Source: Altererythrobacter aquiaggeris (GTDB taxonomy: Bacteria > Pseudomonadota > Alphaproteobacteria > Sphingomonadales > Sphingomonadaceae). Taken from it: a stretch of DNA of 64,000 bases. The translations under genes were made by a program, and so were the position numbers. The notes beneath the pieces were generated by a model. The model was not told the DNA's origin, searched no databases, and saw only the letters and a program-made list of their open reading frames with translations. Location: NCBI RefSeq assembly GCF_037154015.1, contig NZ_JBANRL010000001.1, positions 1,488,001 through 1,552,000 of the forward strand. The letters are read 5' to 3'. This document shows, one piece after another, positions 48,480 to 56,784 of this stretch. The first letter of the stretch is position 1, and each line of letters opens with the position of its first letter.

Positions 48480-49202
48480 ATGAGATTGATCGCCTCACTC
48501 GCCATGATTACCATGGCTATTTCGCCTGTTGCCAGCGCGAAGGATTGGACTTTCGGCGATGGCCAGATGCCTGAACGCTGGTCGCTGATAAACAGTGATT
48601 ACGCATTATGTGACAGCGGCCTGATGCAATCGCCGATCGACCTGGGTAATGCCAACGCAATCGGTAATGTATCCCTCAGCACGAATTATGGATCTACGAC
48701 CGGCCAGGTCAAACTCGGCACTGAGAAGGTCCAGGTGGATTTTCCTGCCGGAATGGGCATGATGTCCGGCGACAAGGCGTTTGCACTCATCCAGGTCCAC
48801 TTCCACACGCCTGCCGAACACGCGATCGATGGGAAACGTCATCCGCTGGTCGGCCATTTTGTGCACGCGACCGAAGCGGGTGAGCTTGGCGTGTTAGGCA
48901 TCATGTTCGAGGAGGGCGAAGCCAACCCCGCGCTGCAAACAATTATCGACGCAAGCGCAGCGGGAGACGGTACAGACGTGTCGTTTGACATCAACGATAT
49001 GCTGCCTGACGACATATCTGTCTTCCGGTACATGGGTTCGCTTACAACGCCGCCTTGCAGCGAAGGGGTAAACTGGCACGTGTCGAAGGGCACGATGACA
49101 GCAAGCGGGGCGCAGATTGCCGCGCTGTATAATTTGCTCGGAGATACTTCACGCTCGCTGCAACCATTGGGTAGCCGCTTGCTGGTAGCTCCAGCCGACT
49201 AG
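48480..49202 (+). CDS. Alpha-type carbonic anhydrase, periplasmic
   Basis: Hydrates CO2 to bicarbonate. 240 residues with a signal peptide cut near ASA-KDW (residue 20). Zinc ligands are H107 and H109 in QVHFHTPAEH and H126 in VGHFVH. The threonine gate is in GSLTTPPCSEGVNW. The ATG at 48480 is chosen over the long open frame beginning at 48111 because it starts at the signal peptide and follows a GGAG site. Periplasmic location is inferred. About 245 bases between the divergent radical SAM gene and this gene hold the LexA box and otherwise nothing I could assign. Confidence 0.95.
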   Translation: MRLIASLAMITMAISPVASAKDWTFGDGQMPERWSLINSDYALCDSGLMQSPIDLGNANAIGNVSLSTNYGSTTGQVKLGTEKVQVDFPAGMGMMSGDKAFALIQVHFHTPAEHAIDGKRHPLVGHFVHATEAGELGVLGIMFEEGEANPALQTIIDASAAGDGTDVSFDINDMLPDDISVFRYMGSLTTPPCSEGVNWHVSKGTMTASGAQIAALYNLLGDTSRSLQPLGSRLLVAPAD

Positions 49203-49342
49203 TCACTCTCGGGCCCGGCCGGTTGACGGATTTTTTCCTGACAAAGCTGGCAGGGCCCAATCCAATCGCAAGATTCTGCGTGTGTACCGGTGAGTTCATA
49301 ATCGGCTGTCTGTCAGGTTTGCCGGTCCGCGGGACGACTGCC

Positions 49343-49368
49343 GGAACCAAACTCCATCCCGTCCCGTT
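49343..49368 (+). promoter_or_regulatory. Sigma-EcfG-type general stress promoter
   Basis: GGAAC, a 17-base spacer, then CGTT: an exact match to the alphaproteobacterial general stress response promoter. It ends 30 bases before the ATG of a general-stress-protein-like gene. Confidence 0.85.
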
Positions 49369-49398
49369 GGTAAACTAAACTCAGACAATGGAGACATC

Positions 49399-49881
49399 AT
49401 GAAATACGCCGATGCAAATGCCGAAGAAATCAAAACGGAATTCTGGGAATCACTGGCCTCTTCATCCTTTCTGATGCTGCAGCTGGATAGCGACAACAAG
49501 ACCGCCGTCCCGATGACTGCGCAGCTGGATAAAGACGCCAACAGCTCGATTTGGTTCTTCACGCAGAAAAACAGTTCGTTTGCCGCGCTGGGCGATGCAA
49601 CTGCGACCTTTGAGAGCAAGGGTCATGACATATTTGCCAGGTTCCACGGGAAGTTGCGCGTCGAAGACAGCAAGGAGCGCTTCGATCAGTTCTGGAACAA
49701 CTTTGTCGAAGCCTGGTACGATGGCGGAAAAGACGATCCGGACATCCTGTTTCTGCGGATGGACCTGGGCGATGCGGAAATCTGGAATGGCGACATGGGT
49801 CTGCTGAACGTGGCGAAGATGGCGCTGGGCATGAATGTCCATGACGAGGCTGAAAAACAGCACACCGAAACGACGCTTTAG
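49399..49881 (+). CDS. Pyridoxamine 5'-phosphate oxidase-family (general stress protein 26-like) protein
   Basis: 160 residues of the split-barrel flavin/PLP-binding fold. SSSFLMLQLDSDNKTAVPMTAQ, then SIWFFTQKNSSFAAL and FHGKLRVEDSKERFDQFW show the pattern. It is too short and lacks features of a true PdxH, and is closer to the YdaG/GS26-type proteins that bind FMN or heme. An EcfG-type promoter immediately upstream makes it a member of the general stress regulon. A strong terminator follows. Confidence 0.88.
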   Translation: MKYADANAEEIKTEFWESLASSSFLMLQLDSDNKTAVPMTAQLDKDANSSIWFFTQKNSSFAALGDATATFESKGHDIFARFHGKLRVEDSKERFDQFWNNFVEAWYDGGKDDPDILFLRMDLGDAEIWNGDMGLLNVAKMALGMNVHDEAEKQHTETTL

Positions 49882-49903
49882 GCGATATCAGGTTCAACAA
49901 TGA

Positions 49904-49938
49904 GGGGCCGCTCCCGCAAGGGATGCGGCCCCATTTTT
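49904..49938 (+). terminator. Rho-independent terminator with GNRA-type tetraloop
   Basis: GGGGCCGCTCCC pairs with GGGATGCGGCCCC (one bulged T) around the loop GCAA, then ATTTTTA. The T run overlaps the stop codon of the convergent transporter gene. On the other strand the T run is absent, so it mainly serves the stress-protein gene. Confidence 0.88.
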
Positions 49939-51373
49939 ATGCCCGGTTACCCAGAAGACCTGGCAGCAGACCGAAGACCAGAACCAGCGTCACCGCGATC
50001 GGAGCAGCCCAGGCGACCAGGAAGCGCCAAATTACAAACATACCGTCCGACAGACCCGACTGCGCCTTCACCATATTTGCATCGGCTTTCCATCCCACGA
50101 ACACCGAAACCAGCAGCGCGCCAAGCGGCAACATAATCTTGCCTGTGAATCCGTCCAGTGTGTCCAGGATGTCGGTATCAGCGAAGATATTCCAGAAACC
50201 GAGCAGCCGGACATCCGACCAGACATTGTAGCCCAAAGCACATGCAACGCCGATCAGCCACGCCACCGCACCAACGATCACGGCAGCTTTCTTGCGGCCC
50301 CATCCAAACCGGTCGATTGTCCAGGCAGTCGGCCCTTCGAGCAGCGAGATCGAACTGGTCAGAGCGGCGAAGAAGATCAATATGAAAAACACGAAACCAA
50401 CCAACGCGCCGCCGGGCATTACATTGAATGCCACAGGCAAAGTCTGGAAGATCAGCGCAGGTCCGCCAGCCGGATCAAGCCCGACCGCAAACACAATCGG
50501 AAAGATCATCAGCCCTGCCAGAATAGCCACTGTCGTATCCGCCAGGGCGATCAAGCCTGCCGTGGGAGCAAGGTTCACATCTTTGCCGACATAGGCGCCG
50601 TAAGTAAGCAATCCGCCTGCCGCGAGGCTGAGCGAGAACAACGCTTGTCCGAGTGCTTCATTCAGCACAACCGGAGTAATCTTGCTAAAGTCGGGCGTAA
50701 ACATGAACGATACCGCGCGAGCGAAATCGCCGGTGAACGCGCCGTAAATCGTGATCACCACCAGCAGGACAAAGAATGCCGGCATCAGCCATTTGGCGGC
50801 TTTTTCGATACCGTCGTGCACACCGCTGGCCACGATCCCCACCGTCGCGCCCATAAACAGAACATGCAGAAAAATCAGGCGAACCGGATCAGCAAACAGT
50901 GCCCCCATGTGGCCGGTAATCTGCTCCTGATTTTCGCCATTGAATGCAACTGCAAAGGGATCGCCGGAAATCAGGGCGCCCAGAAAATCAGCGCCGGACA
51001 GATACACGTAGTTGATGACCCAGCCCGCCACGACCGAATAAAATGACAGGATCAAAAAGCCGGCCGTAATCTGCAGCGCGCCGACACCTGACCAGCGGGA
51101 CGACTTGCCCGATTGCGCCGCGACATTGCGCATGGAATTGATCGCATCGGATCCTCCCGCTCGGCCAAGCATGATTTCGGACAGAACCAGAGGTAGCCCG
51201 AGAAGCACGACAAATCCGATATAGACGAGAACAAATGCCCCGCCCCCGTTTTCACCGGCCAGCGTTGGAAAACGCCAGATGTTGCCGAGACCGACCGCAG
51301 CGCCGACCGCTGCCAGAATAAATGCTGTGCGCGATGACCAGCCTTGTTCGCCCGATGCGGTTGCACCTGCCAT
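49937..51373 (-). CDS. Sodium-dependent transporter, neurotransmitter:sodium symporter (SNF) family
   Basis: 478 residues with about 11-12 transmembrane helices. The N-terminal signature FILAAVGAAVGLGNIWRFP forms the sodium and substrate site seen in LeuT, and GGGAFVLVYIGFV follows. Bacterial members import amino acids or related amines with sodium; the substrate here is unknown. It has its own start at 51373 and no obvious operon partner. The stop overlaps the T run of the neighbouring terminator. Confidence 0.95.
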   Translation of the reverse strand: MAGATASGEQGWSSRTAFILAAVGAAVGLGNIWRFPTLAGENGGGAFVLVYIGFVVLLGLPLVLSEIMLGRAGGSDAINSMRNVAAQSGKSSRWSGVGALQITAGFLILSFYSVVAGWVINYVYLSGADFLGALISGDPFAVAFNGENQEQITGHMGALFADPVRLIFLHVLFMGATVGIVASGVHDGIEKAAKWLMPAFFVLLVVITIYGAFTGDFARAVSFMFTPDFSKITPVVLNEALGQALFSLSLAAGGLLTYGAYVGKDVNLAPTAGLIALADTTVAILAGLMIFPIVFAVGLDPAGGPALIFQTLPVAFNVMPGGALVGFVFFILIFFAALTSSISLLEGPTAWTIDRFGWGRKKAAVIVGAVAWLIGVACALGYNVWSDVRLLGFWNIFADTDILDTLDGFTGKIMLPLGALLVSVFVGWKADANMVKAQSGLSDGMFVIWRFLVAWAAPIAVTLVLVFGLLPGLLGNRA

Positions 51374-51494
51374 GTAAATACCCCTCTGCGGGCCCTGGTT
51401 GGGCCTTCCCGAAATCTGGCAGCTTTCTGCACGGAATCGTCGCTCCAGTCGAGGCAGGAATTGCGCAAATCCACCACGCCGCTACACAGGGCGG

Positions 51495-52367
51495 ATGTCC
51501 ACGACTTTCCAGCTCGATACGAGTACCAGCCGCGCCAACCCCACACCGCAGCCGCGCAAGCGCCTGACCGTGCCCGCAATCAGGGCGCGCAAGCAGGATG
51601 GCCAGACCAAAGAACCGCTGGTGATGCTGACTGCATACACAGCGCGGCAGGCGCAATTGCTCGACGCGCATTGCGATATTCTGCTGGTCGGGGATTCGCT
51701 TGGCCAGGTTATCTACGGCTTGCCTTCGACGCTGTCGGTCACACTCGACATGATGATCGCGCATGGCGCGGCGGTCGTGCGCGGCAGCTATCACAGCCTG
51801 GTCGTCGTCGATATGCCGTTCGGATCTTACGAAACTTCGAAGGAACAGGCCTTCGCGAACGCAAGCAGGATCATGGCCGAAACGGGTTGCGCTGCGGTAA
51901 AACTCGAAGGCGGCCAAGCCATGGCCGACACGATCGAATTTCTGAACTCGCGCGGCATCCCCGTGATGGCGCATGTCGGACTGACCCCCCAGGCTGTCAA
52001 CGTGCTGGGCGGATATGCCGCACGCGGCCGCAGCCAGCAGGAACACGACAAGATTGTCAGCGACGGCCAAGCTATAGAAAAAGCGGGCGCATTCGCAGTC
52101 GTTATCGAGGGGGTGATCGAACCGATTGCGATTGCGCTGACCAAATCGGTCGAAATTCCGACCATCGGGATCGGCGCATCCGCCCTGTGCGATGGTCAGG
52201 TGCTGGTTACCGAAGATATGCTGGGAATGTTCGACAGGGTCCCGCGCTTCGTCAAACGCTACGAAGATATCGGCTCGCTTATCGAACGAACCGTTGCGAC
52301 CTACGCTTCCGAAGTTCGTGATCGGACCTTCCCCACCAAAGACCAGACATATCAACCCAAGACCTAG
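51495..52367 (+). CDS. panB: 3-methyl-2-oxobutanoate hydroxymethyltransferase
   Basis: First step of pantothenate synthesis, using 2-ketoisovalerate and methylene-tetrahydrofolate. 290 residues. [19 protein letters not shown] and [18 protein letters not shown] hold the Mg2+ Asp, and [31 protein letters not shown] and [15 protein letters not shown] follow. The ATG at 51495 gives a slightly extended N terminus (about 35 residues before the fold). It uses an intermediate of the valine pathway encoded at 25813-29172. panC is not in the window. Confidence 0.97.
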   Translation: MSTTFQLDTSTSRANPTPQPRKRLTVPAIRARKQDGQTKEPLVMLTAYTARQAQLLDAHCDILLVGDSLGQVIYGLPSTLSVTLDMMIAHGAAVVRGSYHSLVVVDMPFGSYETSKEQAFANASRIMAETGCAAVKLEGGQAMADTIEFLNSRGIPVMAHVGLTPQAVNVLGGYAARGRSQQEHDKIVSDGQAIEKAGAFAVVIEGVIEPIAIALTKSVEIPTIGIGASALCDGQVLVTEDMLGMFDRVPRFVKRYEDIGSLIERTVATYASEVRDRTFPTKDQTYQPKT

Positions 52368-52448
52368 CCGGCCGCTTGCCGTTCAGCAGTAAAGGCACTA
52401 GCGAGCGCCATCAATTTCCAAGCCGGCAATTTCCGAAAAGGCCCCCGA

Positions 52449-53504
52449 ATGGCTACGCTGCTCAAATATTATAAGTTTTCGCTCGTCTTTACCATGCTGT
52501 GCCTTGGCCTGGCGGGCTGGTATGGGTGGGAAAGCAGCGGCACCGTTGGCGGCACGCTTTCACTGCTGTGGATCGTGATTGTTCTGTCTGTATTGGAAAT
52601 CTCGCTCAGTTTCGACAATGCGGTGGTAAATGCTTCGGTGTTGAAGGAAATGAGCGATGTCTGGCAGCGGCGCTTCCTGACGTGGGGCATCGCTTTTGCG
52701 GTGTTTGGTATGCGGGTGATCTTCCCGTTGGCGATTGTCGCAATTGCCGCTGGGCTTGGCCCGCTTGAAACCATCAACCTGTCGCTGAACGAACCTGAGG
52801 AATACGAGCGTATAGTAAGCAGCGCGCACGTGGGTATCGCAGGTTTTGGCGGGGCGTTTCTGGCTATGGTCGGGCTCAAGTTCTTTTTCGACATGGACAA
52901 GGAAATCCACTGGATCCGCGTCGTGGAGGAATTTCTCGCCAAATTTGCCGCACTTCCGGCGGCTGAAATCGCTTTGCTTCTGCTGGCCATGTGGGGAATT
53001 TCCACGCTTTTGGCCCCCGCCGATGCGCTGACTTTTCTGGTTGCGGGCATTCTTGGATTGATCACTTTCATCGCGGTCGAAGGGATCAACACGATCCTGG
53101 AACTGAAAGAAGAAGCCGCGCGGTTGCAGGGCGCAGTCGTACGCAGCGGGCTTGGCGGATTTCTTTATCTCAACGTGCTCGATGCGTCGTTCAGCTTCGA
53201 CGGCGTGATCGGCGCATTTGCCTTGTCAAATAATATGATCGTGATTGCCTTGGGACTGTCGATCGGGGCGATGTTCGTGCGTTCGATGACCATCCATCTG
53301 GTCAAGCAAGGAACACTTGCCCAGTACCGCTTCCTCGAACATGGCGCATTTTATGCAATAATCGTGCTGGGCGGCATCATGCTTCTGTCGGCCAAGTTCC
53401 ACATTCCCGAAACGATCACCGGCCTGATCGGTGCGACACTGATCGGGATATCTCTGTGGTGGTCTGTGCGGCATAACAATAAAGAAGCAGCGATTTCGGT
53501 CTAG
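52449..53504 (+). CDS. DUF475 / TerC-like integral membrane protein
   Basis: 351 residues with about nine transmembrane helices. LEISLSFDNAVVNASVLKEM and VLDASFSFDGVIGAFALSNN are the two Asp-containing repeats that define the TerC/DUF475 group, thought to handle metal ions. Tellurium resistance as such is not implied. No operon partner is evident. Confidence 0.9.
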   Translation: MATLLKYYKFSLVFTMLCLGLAGWYGWESSGTVGGTLSLLWIVIVLSVLEISLSFDNAVVNASVLKEMSDVWQRRFLTWGIAFAVFGMRVIFPLAIVAIAAGLGPLETINLSLNEPEEYERIVSSAHVGIAGFGGAFLAMVGLKFFFDMDKEIHWIRVVEEFLAKFAALPAAEIALLLLAMWGISTLLAPADALTFLVAGILGLITFIAVEGINTILELKEEAARLQGAVVRSGLGGFLYLNVLDASFSFDGVIGAFALSNNMIVIALGLSIGAMFVRSMTIHLVKQGTLAQYRFLEHGAFYAIIVLGGIMLLSAKFHIPETITGLIGATLIGISLWWSVRHNNKEAAISV

Positions 53505-53515
53505 CCGTTCGGTGG

Positions 53516-53539
53516 CCATCCGGGGCGCCATCCGGGGCG
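53516..53539. repeat. Tandem 12-base repeat, two copies
   Basis: CCATCCGGGGCG occurs twice in direct succession, just after the DUF475 stop, in the gap before the convergent prsT gene. The rest of this 160-base gap shows no gene or terminator that I can support. Confidence 0.7.
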
Positions 53540-53663
53540 GCCGTCGAAGGAAAATCGGATTGCAGAACGATTGTTACTATCAACATTCGAACCACAGGAT
53601 CGATTTCGACCGCGTCCGGGCAATCATGAATTGTGCTGTGCGAAAGTCGCTGCGGGTCAGGCG

Positions 53664-55436
53664 TTATTTGGCCATGCGCCGCAGGGGCGCGAGAACCGCC
53701 TTGCTTTCGCCCCTGGCTTTATAGGCCAGCATCAATGCACGCGCCGCATTCCGGCTGGCGGGTTGCAATTCAAAGGCGTCTTGCGCCAGATCGATTGCCA
53801 GCTCCACATCACCGGATTTCAAAGCCGCGCCCGAATACAGAACAAACTTTTCGGGATCTTGCTGACTGCTGCTTTGCTTTGATGCGTGCGCGAAATATTG
53901 CAGCGCCAGCGCATATTCTCCGTCTGCAAAAGCCCATTCACCGGCGGCAAAAGCAGCTGCTGCGTTTAGCGGATTGGAGTTTAGAAAATTACCGAGTTGC
54001 AAGCGTGCGTCATCACGGCGACCAAGGGCACCCAATGCGGCCGTGATCCGGCCGACCAGCGAGGCATTCGACCGAACCTTCGCGGCCTGACCATAGTGAA
54101 TTAAGGAGCCGGACGCATTGCCGTTAGCGAAAAACGCGTCCCCTGCCAAAATCCTCACATCTGCCGAACCCGGATATCTTGGCACCAAACCGGCCGCAAG
54201 CTCGGCCGCCCGCCTGGTTTGCCCCGATCCGGTAAGCGCGCGTAACAGGTCACGTGCGCGGTCAATACTGCCGGGTCGTTCGCGCAAAAGGGCTTCGGCA
54301 ACCGGCGCTGTGGCCGCGCTTTCCAATGCGAATATCCGGCGGTCGGACGAACCGGCGGCGCGGTCAAGGTAAGCGGCTGCCTTACCGCGTTCGTCCAGTT
54401 CCTCGTGTGCCCGTGCAACCAGAGTGAGCAAATATGGCGCGGCGTCAGCCCTGTCGGCATGGCTCCCGAACCGCTCTATCAGTTCGCGGTGAGCTCCTGC
54501 TTGCGAAAGGGCGCTTGCCAGCAAATTTCTGACTTGCGGGTTCTGCGGCTGCAGCGTGAACAATTGATCAAAGGTTTGGGCAGCATTACCGTGATTACCC
54601 GTCTTCAGATCGATTATGCCGGACAATAACAGACCTGCCGGCGTATCGCGGTGGTGCGCGGAGGTTTTCCAGAGTAACCTTTGGGCCAAACCATCCTTGC
54701 CAGCCCGTGCAGCGAGCACGGCCTGCAGAAAGTGCGCCTGCGGGTTCTCGGGATCGCGCGATATCATAGCGCGGGTGACGGTAAGCATTTTTGAAGCAGC
54801 GCCCGTTTCGCCCAGCACCGCAGCATATTCGCCCATCAGCGCCAGATCGTCCGGGTGATTGGCCAGGGCTTTTTCGAACAGGGGAATGGCCGCAGCCGGG
54901 CCAGCCGAATCGCGCAGCAGCTGACCGCGGAATTGCAATGCACCGGGATTGTCGGGACCAAGCCGAACGGCAAAATCGCTTGCTTCGACTGCCTGTATCT
55001 GGGCACCCGTTTCGTATCTGAGCCTTCCGATATCTACCCACAAATCCGGATCCGAGGGTATGAGAGTATTGGCCCGGTCATAGGCGTTGGCCGCTGCGTC
55101 AAAGTCGCCTTCCAGTTGGTTCAGGCGTCCCAGTTGCCGATAACCGGACCCGGCGGTCGCTTTGCTGAAGTCCCCCGGTCCAAGCCATTTGCGCGCTTCG
55201 ACGAGGTTGCGCTTGAGCAGCTGCGCTTCGCCCATATAGGCCGCTATTTCGGAGCGAGGTCTGCCGGCTTTCAATAAATTCGCGGCTTCGGCTTCGGCCG
55301 CAATACCGTCGTTTGCTTCAAGAGCCGCGACGATACGATTAATCCCGCTATCGCCTTCAGCCCAAACCGCAGCGGGAAGGATTGAAAGCAGAAGTGCCGC
55401 CAAAACCGGTTTCTGCTGGCTAGCCCTGAAGGTCAT
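53664..55436 (-). CDS. prsT: TPR-repeat protein, PrsT type (XrtA/PEP-CTERM-associated)
   Basis: 590 residues with an N-terminal signal peptide (hydrophobic run then AVWAEG) and many tetratricopeptide repeats from about residue 35 to the end (such as GRLNQLEGDFDAAANAYDRA). PrsT proteins of PEP-CTERM/exosortase systems are usually longer, around 900 residues, and many are lipoproteins. This one lacks a lipobox Cys and is shorter. Position directly after prsR and prsK is the main reason for the name. The start overlaps the prsR end by 17 bases. Probable role: periplasmic scaffold for exopolysaccharide or protein sorting. Confidence 0.8.
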   Translation of the reverse strand: MTFRASQQKPVLAALLLSILPAAVWAEGDSGINRIVAALEANDGIAAEAEAANLLKAGRPRSEIAAYMGEAQLLKRNLVEARKWLGPGDFSKATAGSGYRQLGRLNQLEGDFDAAANAYDRANTLIPSDPDLWVDIGRLRYETGAQIQAVEASDFAVRLGPDNPGALQFRGQLLRDSAGPAAAIPLFEKALANHPDDLALMGEYAAVLGETGAASKMLTVTRAMISRDPENPQAHFLQAVLAARAGKDGLAQRLLWKTSAHHRDTPAGLLLSGIIDLKTGNHGNAAQTFDQLFTLQPQNPQVRNLLASALSQAGAHRELIERFGSHADRADAAPYLLTLVARAHEELDERGKAAAYLDRAAGSSDRRIFALESAATAPVAEALLRERPGSIDRARDLLRALTGSGQTRRAAELAAGLVPRYPGSADVRILAGDAFFANGNASGSLIHYGQAAKVRSNASLVGRITAALGALGRRDDARLQLGNFLNSNPLNAAAAFAAGEWAFADGEYALALQYFAHASKQSSSQQDPEKFVLYSGAALKSGDVELAIDLAQDAFELQPASRNAARALMLAYKARGESKAVLAPLRRMAK

Positions 55437-56784
55437 ACTGTTTCAGCAGATCGTACAATGTCGGCCGGCTGATACCCAGCATTCGGGCGGTGCTCGAAAT
55501 ATTGCCTTCCGCTCGTGCCAGCGCGTGGCGGATCACTTTTCGATCGGCTTCTTCACGGGCAGTTTTCAGGTTGAGCGGCTGGTCATCTGCGCTGTCGGCA
55601 TTGGTCATATCAAGGTCTTCGGCACTGACCAATTTGCCTTCTGCCATAATGACAGCGCGTTTCACCCGGTTTTCAAGTTCACGCACATTTCCCGGCCAGT
55701 TCCAGCTGTCGATGATCGCAATCGCTTCCGGTGAAAAGCCACTGATTTTCGGGTTCATTTCGGCTGCGAAACGGTTCAGAAATGCTTTGGCAAGCAGGGG
55801 TGCATCGCCGGGCCGGTCAACCAGTGAGGGGATCGTTACGACGATTTCGGCAAGCCGGTAAAACAGATCTTCGCGAAACTGCCCCTTGGCAATCATCGCT
55901 TCCAGGTCCTGATGAGTGGCGCAGACAATGCGGGTATCAACAGCGATATGTTTACGCCCGCCGATCCTCTCGAATGTTCGCTCTTGCAAAAACCGCAGCA
56001 ATTTAACCTGTAACGGCAGGGGAATATCACCGACTTCATCGAGGAACAGCGTCCCGCCGTCCGCCAGTTCGATCTTTCCTTCGGTTGTTTTGACTGCGCC
56101 GGTGAAAGATCCCTTTTCGTGGCCGAACAATTCGCTTTCGAGCAGGTTTTCGGGGATGGCTGCACAGTTTATCGCCACGAAAGCATTGCCGTGCCGGTTA
56201 CTTGCATCGTGCAGACCACGCGCGAGCAATTCTTTACCCGTCCCGCTCGCGCCGAGCAGCATGACCGACACATTCGTATTGGCGACCCTTTCAATCGTGC
56301 GGGCCACCTTCACCATTTCGGGTGCAGCAGTGATCATCCCCCCCAATACGGTGTTTTCAGCACCGACCTTGCGCGACAGGACCCGGTTTTCCTGCTCGAT
56401 CTGATGCAGGTTTAGCGCTCTTCGGACTATCAATCCCAAATCCTCGATATCGACCGGCTTCTGGTAGAAATCATACGCCCCGCGTTTGATCGCCTCGAGC
56501 GCGCTTTCACGGGCGCCATGTCCTGATGCGACGACGACTTTTGTGTCCGGCTTCAATTCCATGATAGCGTCGAGCGCGGCAAAGCCTTCGGTCGTACCGT
56601 CCGGATCGGGTGGCAGGCCAAGATCGAGTGTTACAACAGCAGGTTCGTCAGCCCGCAGCGCCGTAAGCGCGCTCTCACGATCACCGGCGATGATTACGTC
56701 GAAATCCTCATAGGCCCATTTCAGCTGCGCTTGCAGACCCGCATCATCCTCGATGATCAGCAGCTTGGGTTTTTTCTCGGCCAT
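55420..56784 (-). CDS. prsR: PEP-CTERM-box response regulator PrsR (sigma-54 activator)
   Basis: 454-residue NtrC-type regulator. Receiver domain with D54 in VVTLDLGLPPDPDG and K in GAYDFYQKPVDIEDL. The AAA+ domain has Walker A LLGASGTGKELLARG, the sigma-54 contact loop GSFTGA (in EKGSFTGAVKTTEGK) and GGTLFLDEVGDIPLPLQ. A C-terminal Fis-type HTH is NISSTARMLGISRPTLYDLL. Start is the ATG at 56784, which overlaps the prsK stop by one base; a TTG just upstream is not needed. It is phosphorylated by PrsK and activates sigma-54 promoters of PEP-CTERM genes, by family knowledge. Confidence 0.93.
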   Translation of the reverse strand: MAEKKPKLLIIEDDAGLQAQLKWAYEDFDVIIAGDRESALTALRADEPAVVTLDLGLPPDPDGTTEGFAALDAIMELKPDTKVVVASGHGARESALEAIKRGAYDFYQKPVDIEDLGLIVRRALNLHQIEQENRVLSRKVGAENTVLGGMITAAPEMVKVARTIERVANTNVSVMLLGASGTGKELLARGLHDASNRHGNAFVAINCAAIPENLLESELFGHEKGSFTGAVKTTEGKIELADGGTLFLDEVGDIPLPLQVKLLRFLQERTFERIGGRKHIAVDTRIVCATHQDLEAMIAKGQFREDLFYRLAEIVVTIPSLVDRPGDAPLLAKAFLNRFAAEMNPKISGFSPEAIAIIDSWNWPGNVRELENRVKRAVIMAEGKLVSAEDLDMTNADSADDQPLNLKTAREEADRKVIRHALARAEGNISSTARMLGISRPTLYDLLKQYDLQG

